DNA from: Diplonema japonicum
Lineage: Eukaryota > Euglenozoa > Diplonemea > Diplonemida > Diplonemidae
Length of the DNA: 64,000 nt
Assembly (NCBI GenBank): GCA_964019335.1
Contig: OZ025652.1
Span: forward strand, 248,001 to 312,000
Direction: 5' to 3'
Under the pieces are notes generated by a model. That model worked only from the letters and a program-made list of their open reading frames with translations, did no database searches and had not been told where the DNA came from. Both the position numbers and the translations under genes were made by a program. Shown piece by piece: positions 38,637-50,600 of the stretch; the stretch's first letter is position 1, and the number at the start of each line of letters is the position of its first letter.

Positions 38637-41600
38637 TTACTTCTGCTTCTGGATGAATTTTCTGATAGCGTCTTGCTGCTGCTCGCCCTGAAGGTTCTGG
38701 ATCTTCATCGCCTCCATAGTACTGGGTGTGAGGACCTTGTTCAACCTGAAATCTTCCCTGTTCCCAGAAGGACGTTCCGAGAGGGATCCAGTTTTCGTGA
38801 AGAACAACTCCTCAGACAGAAGCTCAAACAAACCATAGAAGTTGTACATGAACTGAGGATCGGCATCATTGCAGCCCTTGTCAATGGTGCCGGCCATCAC
38901 GTGCGATAGGGTGTGGATGAGAACCATGCAGTACTCCCCGAGATTCGAGAGCTTTGTGTTACGAATGTACAGTGTTCTAGAAACAGCGTCCCAGTTAAAA
39001 GAGTTCCTGAAGGCTGTGTGGACATAAGGCGACTCCGCAAGCGAGCTCGCCACCGCGATCTGCACTTGTGGCATGTCACCACCCCTCATCTTCTTCAGTA
39101 CCTCTAGGACGTACTTCCCGTACTCGAACACCACTAGCTCCTCGGGTTTCAGCTGTGCTGTTGGCATCACCGCCAGCTTTCCTTCACACACTGTTTTCCT
39201 GTCACGCGGGTCTAAGTAGTAGCTCATGAACCCACCGCTGCTCCTCATCTCCCTCAGGATCGTTTCGATATCCTTCATCTTTTTCATTAGCGGGTCCACC
39301 AGCTGCAACGCCCAGTCCTGCGGTGTCGCCTTCACGCTCTTCTTCTTATCAAGCGATGTGTTCGACGACTTTCTCACATTCTGCACCGGCGTTCTCTGCG
39401 GTGTGTCGGGGTCCTTTTGATTCTGCGGAGCATCCTTCGGTTGTGTCTGCGGTGTTGCCGACACCTCCGTGTTCCTCAGAATCTCATCCTGGCGTCGCCT
39501 CTTCAGCGCCATTTGCTGTTTCTTCGCTGCCACACGCTTCTCATGAGCCTCCTTCTCCAACCTCTTCTGTTGAATATCCTGCTCCTCCAGATGTTGCTTC
39601 TTCGCTTGATACTCTTGGAATAGTCTCTCAGGTCTGTGTGGAGTGGTGTGTGGTGTATTTAAAAACAAGGCATACTCGTCTTCGTGGCGCATCTTTTCCT
39701 GCAGCTCCTTCTCGATCTCGTCCTTCTTGTGGTTCCTTTCTTTCTCGCGCCTCTCCTTCTCCTTGATGAACCTAGCGTTCTCCAGACGCATCTCTTCGTT
39801 GTGCTTCAGCTTGTCCGCTTCCTGCTCTTCGGCGATCTTGTTTTTGAGCTCCTGCATTTGCTGGTCGGCGACTTGCTTTTCCTTCTCCTTGTTCGCCTCC
39901 AACTCCTGACGGAATTTCTCGAGTTGCTGGCGAGTGCTCTCGGCCTCCTCGCGAGCGCGTCTTGTGGTGGCTGCTTGCAGTGCTGCAGTCGGATCCCCTT
40001 GGAGCTGCGAGGGTGGTGTGATGCAACATGTGGAACATACCTCCATGCAAGCGTCACCGATCTCTTCCCAGTGGCGGCACTTCATCTCCAGAAGCCTGGT
40101 GTTGTACTTCTCGTCCCAGATCTCGCTGAGCTCTTCTTTCACCTTCTCCTCCTCCTGATCGCTGGTTCTCTTCAGTTGCTGCTGCTCTTTCTTCACCTCT
40201 AAGAGCCATGAGTTCTTCAACTCGCTCAGCTCCTTCTCACTCTTGCTGGTGTCTAAGGTAGCGGCGTGAACCTTTTCGTCGTATGTGCTCTCCAGTGCCT
40301 GCTCTGTCGTCTTCAGAGCCTGGCGGAGATCTTGGCTTTTCCTGTAGAGTATTTTACTTTGCTTTTCTTAGTCATACTTTTGGATTGCTTCGTCCCTTTC
40401 GTTGTCACATGTTGTCTTCAGCTTCTCGAACTCTGCCTTGTGCCTCATGAACATGATGTGTTTGGCAGCAGTTTCTGCTTCAAGCTTATCAGACTCAACA
40501 GCCTCTTTAATTGCCGTCTTTTCTGCCTGTACAACGGCCTGGTGGTGGAATTCGTCCGCTTTCTTCTGTTGCACTTGGATGGCCTCTTTCATCTCGGTAT
40601 CGTGCTTTGCAGCAATGTCCTTCTTCTTCGCACGCTTCTTAGCTTCGATCTTCTCAAGCATTGCCCTCTTCTGGTTTTCCTTGTCAGTTGCGAGTCTCTT
40701 CTGCATCTCCGCAGACTGTGTCTTGTGCTCTTCCATGAGGCGCTGCTTCTCCTCATCAGTGGCCACGCTGTCGATCTTCGCCATTTGCTTGGATTTCATC
40801 TCCGTCATGATCTTGTTGTGCCCAGCCTTAAGCTGCTCTTCAGCACGGGCCTTTTCTTCTTCGAGCTCCTTGGCAATCTTCACTTCTAGGGCCTTCAAGC
40901 TGGCCTCTTGCTCTGCCTTAAGCTGCTCAATGTGGCGACGGTGCTCCTGCTGCATCCTGCCCTCCTCTGCCTGAGCTTCTTCCGAGATTTTCACCTGTGA
41001 GTGTATTTTCTTGCAGTGCCGCCACACCTGGTTGACATGCGACTTGTCAGTCTCCGGCTGTATGAGGATCGAGTTGATCTCCTTCTCGGACTTCGCGAGG
41101 TCCTCCTTCAGCTCTGCGTGCTGCTTGCGCTTGAGTTCTTCGGCCCTCTTTCTCCTCTTCTCCTCGAGCTTCTTGCGCACGGCATCACGCTGTTTGCGCA
41201 TTTCTTCCGACGCTTCAGCCATTTGACTGTAGTGTGGGTGGGTGTGGTTTGCGAGTGAGTCATACCTCTTTGTTTCTGCCATGTAACTCTGGTAGATGGC
41301 CTCACGTTCCTTCTCTGTCATCGGGCTCTTGCGCTGCTGCTCCTGCTTCTTGAGGCGGCGCTCGACTTCTTGCCTGAGTAGCTTCTCCTCCTCCTCCTTT
41401 GCTTCTCTCTGCAGCTCCTTCTCGATCTCACGCTTGGCCTGCGCCATGTCTTCATTGCGCTGCTTACGCTTTGCTTCGTTTTCGCGCAACTTGTCCTGCA
41501 GACGCTCTTTTTCACTCATGTACTCCGCCTGTGGGCCTGTCTCTGCACGCTGTTGTTCGATGATCTCATCGATCTGCTGCTTTTGATGTTCGATCTCAGC

Positions 41601-44600
41601 AAACTTTGCTGCCTGCTGCTTCGACGCAAGCTCGAGGTCCTTATGCTTCAAGCGATCGGCAAGCTGCTCTTCCGTAAGCTTCTCCTTCTCCGCGGCAGAC
41701 TGCTTCTGCTCATCCGCAAGCTTTGCGAGCTCATCATGCATCTCGTTCTCAAGCTTCTTTTTCTCTTCACTTGACAGCTCCCTTCCTCGAGAACGTGCCT
41801 CTTCTCTGAGCTGTTCCTTGTACCTCTCAGCAAGTTCTTTGGCCTCAATCTCGTCGAGCTCCTTCTGTTTTGCGGAAGCAAGCTCCATCTCAGCTTCCTT
41901 GGTCTGTTGCTTCTCGCGCTCAAGAAGCTCACGCTCCTTCTGCTGCTTCTTCTTCCTGCGGAACTCGCGCTGCCTGAGCTTGTCGTGCAGCATGCGGCGT
42001 TGCTTCTCAAACTCTTCCTCAAGCGACATGGTGCCAGCGTTCTTGCGTGCTTCGTACTCCGCGACGATCTTATCGACCTCCTCCTTTTCATCAATTTGGA
42101 TAGTCTTCTCGAGGCGCTGCTCGTCCTTGTGCTTGATTCCGAGCACCTTCTGCTTCTTCTCCTTACGTGCTTCAAGGTTACGGCGGATGACCTCCTTCTG
42201 TCCTTCGCGCACCTTCTTGTTCTCCATATTAATGAGCTCTAGGTCACGTTCGTACTTCTCCTTGAGTCTTTCACGCTCTTCGTCGCTAGTGGCATTACGC
42301 AGGTCTTCCTCTAGTTTCTTTGTCAGCTTGTCCTGAGCAATGCGCAGCTTGTCATCCATCGCCTCGTCGATGCGGTCGATCTCATTGTTTGCCTCGTGCT
42401 CAAGGAGCTCGAATTCGGCTTCACGCTCTTCGGCCTGCTTCGACTTCAATCCCTTCATTCGCGAGCGGTGCTCGCTCTTCAGCTCCTTCTGCTTGTCTGC
42501 TACCTCGGGGCTCTCCTCACCAACAATCTGCGGCTTATCAGGGCTGATAAGCGCCTTCTTCGTCTCTTCATTGGGCTGTTTGCCTTGCTCGCGTAGCCAC
42601 TGTTCGCGCTTCACCATCCTCTCCAGCCTCTCTTCTGCTGCCAATGACGGATCATCGCTGAGCTCAGCTGGCACATCGCCGGCTGCAATCTTGCTCCTTG
42701 CCTTCCCGGCTGCTAAGTGCAGAGTGGGGATCCTCTTGACCTCTTCCTCCTGAGATATCAGTTCTTGCGGCTCCTCAGGCTCCTTCATCAGTTTCGCTGC
42801 CTTGTACGCCGTCCTGGCCGCTGCTCTTGCGGTCCTTTCAGCCAACGGCAGCGACGGGTCGTCCTGCAGATCGCTGGGCAGTTGTGACATCTCCTCATGC
42901 GCTAGAAGGCCAGCCTTGAATGTGTCACGCAGGATAGCCCGCTTTTTCCTCTCCTCGGGAGACAGGTTGGGGTCATCGCGCAACATGCTGCTGATATTGT
43001 CCTCGAGGTTTTCTGCCTCCTTGGCACGCTTCACACCAGCTAGGAATGCCTTGCGTAGAAGCTCGCGTCGCTTCCTCTCCGTAGGTGCCAGGTCTTCATC
43101 ATCCTCCAGCTCTGCTGGCACGCCTGACTCTGGGTTGACAACGGCCACACGCCCCTTCTTGAAGGCCTCGATATTCGCCTCTTTCCTTTTCCTGTCCTCT
43201 TCCGACATATTCCCATCGAGGGCGATATCCTTTTGGGCGTCGATGCCCTGTCTCATTGCGTTGGTCATTTCGTTGGCCTGCACGCTGCCCCTTCTGAGGA
43301 GAGGGGCCACGCCTTCCTCCTCCTCAAGCTCAATAAGCATGCGCCCTGCCTTTCCAGCAAGACGTCCTTGCTTAGCAGCCTTCTGTGCAGAGCTGTCAGT
43401 AGCGTTCATGTCTTCAGGGAAGTCAGTTTCAGCTTCTTTTGCGGCAATACGCCCGCTTTGGAACGCTTCCGTGACGGCCTTTTTGTGCTCCTTCTGTTCT
43501 TGGGTCATTTCCGGGGTCTCCATCAGCTCTTCGCAGACGTTCAGCTGCTCCTGTGCGGCTTTACGGCCTTGCTTGAAGGCGTTCCTGAGGTGCCTTCTGC
43601 GTTCACGCTCCTCTGCGGGTAAGCTGTCGTCGTCAAGGATCTCTTTAGGGACGATGCTCGAGTCATCTCTGGCTGTTTGACCCTGGATGAACGCCTCCCG
43701 CTTTTCCAGTAGTTTCTGCCTTTCTTCACTAGAGAGCGTAGAGTCGTCCTGAAGCTCTTTAGGAACCTCGCCTGTTGGTGCAGCGCCGTCCCTACCATCC
43801 TTGAATGCGATACGCAGTGACTCCCTGTGCTTCAACTCCTCGGGCGTCAGACGGTCCTCCTCTGTTGTGAGCTCCCTGGCTGCCTCACCATGAAGGAAGG
43901 CCTCCTGGATGTCGTCGTCGAGTTCCACGATGTCCACAGGCGGCTTCTGGCCATCACGACCAGCCTTGAATGCAGCCTTCTTCGCTTCCAGTTTCTTCTT
44001 CTCCTCAGCAGACAGGCTCTCCGGTGCCTCTGGATCAAGAAGAGCGTTAGCGTTCTGTCCTTCGATGAAGGCCTCCTTCTGCGCCTGTCTCCTCCATCGC
44101 TCAGTGACAGACAGGGATTCGTCGTCCTCAAATTCGGGTGGCACAGCACCTTTCATGCCGCTCTCTCTGCCCTTTTTGAAGGCATCATTTAGCAACTGCT
44201 TGTGCTGCTTCTCCTTATCAGACTCAATTGTCTCAAGGGACGTGTATTTCTGTGCTGCTCTCCCTGTCTCGTAAGCTTCGCGCTGTGCAGCCAAGTCCTT
44301 CCTCTCCTCCGGCGACAGCTCCTCGTCGTCCTCAAGCTCGGGAGGCATGTTGGTGTCTTGCAAAGTAGAAGAGCGACCCTTCTTGAAGGCGTCTTTCATA
44401 GTCTGCATGCGCTTCTGCTCTTCATCTGACAATCCTTCCATCGGTGATAGGTCAGAGAGCATTGCTGCTTCTTGTCCCTTCTTGAAGGCAACAACCTTTT
44501 CGGGACTGTTCTTAAGGTCATCGGGCACAGGGCCTGTAGGGTTAACATCACGGCCACGGACAAAGGCTTCTTCAATCTCCTTCAGCTTCATATCGTTACT

Positions 44601-47600
44601 ATCTTGCGCTTCCGACATCGCCACACCCCTCCTGAACCACCTGAGCACTTCCTGTTTCGCTTCCGGTGGGCTGTCTGCAAGTTCATCTTCAAGTTCAGTG
44701 GGCAGCTCCCAAGAGCCGGTAGCGGCTTCACAACCCTTGGCGAATGCCTTCTGCAAGAGCTTGTTGCTAGCAACAGACTCATCCATGAGTCCGAGCCTCG
44801 CAGTTTCAGAACCTTCCATAAAAGCGTTGCGGAGCTCCTGTCGCATGGCACGTTCCGCTTCGGAAAGCTTAGGATCGTCCTTGTACGAGTCCGGCATCGG
44901 CTTGCCGTCCTTTCCAATGTTGAAAGCTTCTTTTACATTAGCAATGTGCTTGGTGTCTTCGGGAAGCAGCGTGGCAGCTGCTTGCCCCGCCCTGAATGCA
45001 CTAGCTGCCTCTTCATCCAGTTCCATAGGAGGGTTTTGAGCGTGGGGGGCAACTCTGCCACGCTTGAACGCAGCTTGAAGCTTCCCTCTCTGTGCCTGTT
45101 CAGCTTCGCTCAGCATAACAACCGGAGCCTCTGTGATGTCTCTGGCCAACTGTCCTTGCACGTAGGCCTCTAGAGCTTCTTTCTTGTACTCATCAGGAAC
45201 ATCCAGGTCTGGTGGCACTTCCCCATTGGGAAGTTTGCTGACTCTCCCTTGTAAGAAAGCGGCCTCAAGTGCTGCTTGTTTCTTCAGTTCATCTTGCGTC
45301 TTCCAAGTATTGGCATTCGTCAGATCTCTAGACGATCTCCCTTGTTCGTATGCCTCTACAAGATCCGTGTCCTTAGCGTACTCCGGCGGGCAAGGGGCAT
45401 CAGCAGATGGTGCCTGCAAACCTGCAATAAAGGCATTGCGGAGCTGGTCGTGCTTTTCCTTCAGGCTGCCTGTCAACGTGGTAGCCGATGAAACCTCCTT
45501 CTTCGACCACTGTCCTTGGCTGAAGGCAAGCGCAGCAGCTTGTCTCGACCATCTCTCTTGCACAGGCAAACTCTCGTCATCTGCGTACTTCTCAGGCACT
45601 TCTCCGAACGGCAAGTCGCTCTCCATGCCCTCCTTAAAGGCGTGCTTGAGAGCATCTTTGTTTTGCTGATCGTGCACATCCTTCAATGCAGCAGCATCAG
45701 AAGGTGTCAACATCGACAGTGGGACTCCCTTCAGCTCCACGGCCGCCTTGCCTTCGTTGAAAACTTGTTCGAGCTGCTGCTTCGCCTCGTCGTCGTCCTC
45801 AAGTTCTTCGGGGATATCAAGTGTGTTCTGCGCCTTGCGGCCCGTCATGAAAGCCTGACGCAGCTCGGCCCTCTTCTTCCTCTCTTCAGGAGCCAGCGTT
45901 TCGTCGTCGAGCATGGATTCAGGGATGGCTTGCTTTTTGTCAGCTTCTTGCTGCTGCTCAGCTGCCTTTTGCCAGATTTCTCTCAACTCAGCACGTTTCT
46001 CTCTTTCATCTGCAGGAAGCGTTTCATCGTCCAACAGCTCTTCAGGTATCTCCCCTGCCTGCACGACCTTACGCCCCTTCGCGAAGGCTTCACGCATTAC
46101 TTTCCTCTTCGCCCTCTCTTCCTCTGGCAGTGACGGGTCGTCCTCCATCTCCTTGGGGATCTCGACAGCGGGAACTGCTTCCTTTCTAAGCTCTGAAGCC
46201 TTGCCCTGCAAGAATGCCTCGCGCTGTGCCTGACGCAGCTCCGGATCACTGGCCATTACGTCCAGATCAGCATCCAGTTCTGCTGGAGCACTACCGTCAA
46301 GATCTGCCTTCTTCGCAGCCATCTCCCAGACCTCACGGAGCTCTGTGTTGTGTTTTATCTCCTCAGGGATAGCCTCCTCGGCAGCCTGTTTGCCCTGCTG
46401 GAAAGCAGTTTCCTGCCTCTCCATGATAGTCTGCTTCTCAGTAGCTGTGAGGGTCATGCCATCAGGCACAAGGGGTTTCGAGAATGAGATTCCTTTACCC
46501 TCCAGGACAGCATCGGTAGCCTGCTTGACGGGCGTAGTTGGCTCCTTCTCCTCAGCAGGAGCGTCGCGTGCAACAAGCAGGTTGTGCCAGTTGCTCTCTC
46601 GTTCAAGACCTGCCTTCAGCCTGTCTTCAGTAGAGGCCGAGCGGACATCTGTGATGTTGCTTGGAGTGAAGGCATTGCTTCTGGCCCACTGATGACGCCT
46701 CAGGAGGCGGTCCAGTCTCTCTTCCAAAGGCTGTGCTGCATCTTCAACGTCACCATCAGCGATGGACACAGCAACGGTACGTCTCCACTGGTCACGCTGA
46801 GCTGCTGTGTTCACGTAGTCCTCGTCAGAAGCAGACGGATCTTCTTTGAGCTCTGCAGGCATGTCTTGTTCCAAGCTGTGTAAGTTCAGGCCGGTCCTCT
46901 TGTGTTCACGCTTCTCTGCCCTGCTCCTGCGCTCCTGCACAGAAAGCGCCGTGTCATCTGCCAGTTTCAAATCGCACGAGATGCAAGTGTCATCAGGCAC
47001 CATGTCGTTAGCCCTCTTCCACTCTTCCCTCACAAGCATTCTGCTGACCCTGTCGTCCATTTCGAGGGACGAGTTGTCCTTCAGCTCCTCAGGTAGGTCG
47101 GCCTCGTCGGCAAGGTTATTCTGGTTCCTCCAGTTGTTGCAGGCAAGGACTCTCTCGATACGCTCGTTGCGGCTGGCTTCAGGGTCATCGAGCATCTCGA
47201 AAGGACACTGCCCGTTTCTCCTCCACTGCTCCCTGAGCAGCAGCCTGCGGAGCCTCTCCTCAGCAGGCAGGCTCTCGTCATCGATGATGCTTGTTGGCAT
47301 GACGTCTTCCTCGTTCTTCTTAACTTCTGCCAAGCGCTTCCATTCCTCACGCTTCTTCATGCGGTTGATGCGCTCCTTGTCGGAGATGAACTTGTCGTCC
47401 TTCAGCTCGTCGGGCATGTCTAGGTGCTCGAGAGCCTCGCCTGTGTCGTCTTCGGAAACAGGCGAGTCGGGTGGCGGGGAGCTGGCCTCGTTCTCGAAGA
47501 CCTGGAGGGCGGGAGGGCCGTCCTCGTAGAGCCCTTCCTCTTCATCACTCGAGACCTCCACATTGAGGTGCTTCTTCAGGACGTCCAGAAGCTCTTTCTT

Positions 47601-50600
47601 CATGTTGTCGGGGATGTCGGCGTCCTTGTTGCGGAGCTCTTCCTGATCAGTCTGCAGTTTGTTGAACATCTCTTTCAGCGCTTCGGTCTCACCGTAGATC
47701 TTGTCATACAGCATGACCTGCTGGTCCGCTTGGTTGGCAAGCTGCGACACGATATGGATAGTTTGGTCCTCCAGCTTGTCGTACAACGTGCGCACGTTGA
47801 AGCCCTCCAGATCGACCTGTCTCTCGTAGTCCCAGAACTCGTCTTCCATGGCCTCCAGGTCAACACCTGTGGGTTGAACCACAGCAGTGCTCCTGTCGAT
47901 GAGCCCTACATTGGTGATGTCCCCGTTGTTGGTGATGAGCTTTTCGTAAGTAGGCGAATTCTCGTCCATGCACTGCTTCACGAAGTCAGCTGCCATGGCG
48001 TCACTGTTTGGAACAGCGAACACGAAGTCAACAATGGCGGATCCTTGCGTCACAGAGAGAATCTCGACACACTTCTCTGAGACGCTCATGATGCTCGCTA
48101 CGTCGTTGATGAAGAGGTACCTGTCGAAGGCGGAATACTCCATGTTAAAGGTTAAAGTTACGGCCTTCCCGCCGTTTACCTTAGGAGCAGCCGTAGCTAG
48201 TTCCTCGAATTCAAGCGAGGCGGCGCTAACATCCGCCCTCACAGTGGCGGCAAAGGCCTGGCTTACGAGCTCGCCCGAGATGAAGTCCGCGTTCAGCACG
48301 ACAGCGTTTCCGCGGATGTCAGTGTCATCGACCTTGAGCAGCGTGAACGGCGGGACGATGTGTTCCGCCTCGTCGGGGTACTGACCGCACCCTGCAAGCG
48401 GGATGCTGTGCTGCAATCCTGTGAGGATGATACCCACAGATGAGTCTTCCTCCTGAATACTCCTGACCCCCCCCTGGTTGAACGTGAATCCTGTGGGACA
48501 GGTAAGTCCCACCTCTTTCGAAGGGATGACGTTCTCAAGCTCAGCACGGGGAACATTCTTGAAAACGGCGCAGATGGGCTGCAACTGAGCGGGCTCCGTG
48601 AGGGACAAAGTGGTCCCAAGGAACTTGCACCAGGCCTGCAGGTCGTCGCGTTCCATCGCAAGACGCTTGCGCATGATGTCATGAAGGACAAGAGAAACGC
48701 TAGTGTTCCTGCTCTTGTACTGCTCCCAATGGTCGTCCTGACACTGATCGTATGCAGGCGGTGCGTCGGTGAAACCAAGCAAACGGTCGACGTCAGCACC
48801 TTCTTGCGTGAGCAACACAATGCACAGTACTTCTATAGACGGCTTGTTCATTAGCTCCATCTCTGCCAGCTGATCGCAAACCACTGCAAGGACAGCCTTA
48901 GGATCAGACCTATCGGGGAAATTGAGATTTGCCGCAAGTTCGTCGATCACAGTTCCTGGTTTTTCAGCGTACATGCGCTGAACGGTAGCGCGGAGGTCGC
49001 TCATGGTCTCTTGAGCATCGCCCTCCTCCATGCCAGGGTGCAGCGGAGGGCCGCCTGAGTTCCACTTTGCACCAGAGCTGGGACCGCTCCCAGGATGTCC
49101 AAGAGTGCGGACGGCTTCCTTGATCCTGTCGACTTGCTCTGTGGTCACCTTGCCGGAAGCAACACATGCATCGATAGGCGATACAGACATAGGTAGGCCA
49201 CCACCCGCAATATGAGGCATACTGTCCGCCTTCAGTTGGATACGCTTCGTTGCCGATCCCTTTGAAGCAACAGCAGCAAAACCACCGTGCTCCAAAGCAT
49301 TCATTCCCAACGTGCGGTACTTGGGGACCGAAGAGCCAACCATGCCCCATGTCTGCACTCTGAAGTGCCACAATCCTGCAATGACACCAATCACCAGGAT
49401 GAAGAGCCCAACAAGCAGTACACCAATGAGGACCCAATCAGGTGCCAAGATGATGTTGTTACTCCTCGACACTCCGAAAGACACTAGCACCGTGTCAGTG
49501 ACGGGCTGCACCTGGGAGTTTGATGGACACCTTTGGTGCGGCTCCACAACACGGATAATAGTCAGAACGTTCTCGTCACAGAAGGCAGGGTGGGAAGTGC
49601 ACTGCATAAAGACATAGACACCAGCTTGGTTGAAGGTCGCTATGAAACTTGTTGGCGGGTTCTGACCATTGAGCTGTGAAACCAGCTCACGGAAAAGACC
49701 AGCATCGAAGAAGAGGTTCGTATTGAGAAGGGAGTCCTTGAAGTACTTAGGGTATGACACGCTAACGTCGAACAGTAACCCTTCACCGCTGTTGAGACAC
49801 ACGGCTGGGTTAGGGATGGACTTGACCACAGTGGTGGCCTGCAGGAGGCGCCTGCTTGTCGCAGAGTGAGCCGACGCAGTGGAACTGTTGCCACTGCTGG
49901 CTGTCCCGCCAAGCATGTTTTCGATGAGCCAGTCAGGAGGGTCGTATACGCCCTCGCTCTGTGTCGTCGATGCCTGCATGACACGCAATTTGCAGGTTGC
50001 GGTTGTCGAGCAATTGTGGCTCGACCCACCAAACAAGCCGCTGCTGGTCAGAGACATCGTCTTTTCCACGCCGTCCTTCGTGTACACGACCAGCCCATTG
50101 CGGATGGAGACTGTTGCCTCGCTTGCTCTGCATGCTTCATCGCACACGTCGTTCGGTAGCTTGATGGAATCACACTTGCATATACCGACAGTCGGGTCAG
50201 CTGTCCCTTGGGCGTTCGGACACGCCTTGCACAGCGTAGCCACATCAGTAACGCAGCTTCCGCCTGAGGCACGTACGGTGCCCGGTGCACACCTGTCGAG
50301 GATTCGCTCCTGGCAAGCAATAGTCGAGTCTTCGTCTGAAAGCCTGAAGTTCTCGTCATAGTAGATATAGTTCGGTTTGCAGATGCACGACTTGTCGCTC
50401 TGTTGGAAGACTCTGTTCAACCCCAAGCACTCGCACACAGTGGCACCAACCTGCGACGTGGACGACCTTCCGCAATCCTGGCAGCGGTCTTGCGCCCACA
50501 AACTATTGTAAGAATCCGCTGGGCAGTTGAGGCACGCTTCTCTTCCCTTACCTTTTGTATCCGGGAAGTACGTCCCTGGCGAGCAAGGCTCTTCCACGGT

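Noticed and set aside
38637-40220. A separate 527-aa coiled-coil gene starting near 40220
   Set aside because: The first codon there is TTG. Coding continues upstream without a break to a splice acceptor at 40341 that joins the giant frame in phase.
40402-48080. Long plus-strand frames (up to about 290 aa) rich in Ser, Leu and Cys
   Set aside because: They are antisense shadows of the Glu/Lys/Arg-rich coiled coil and acidic repeats of the giant gene.
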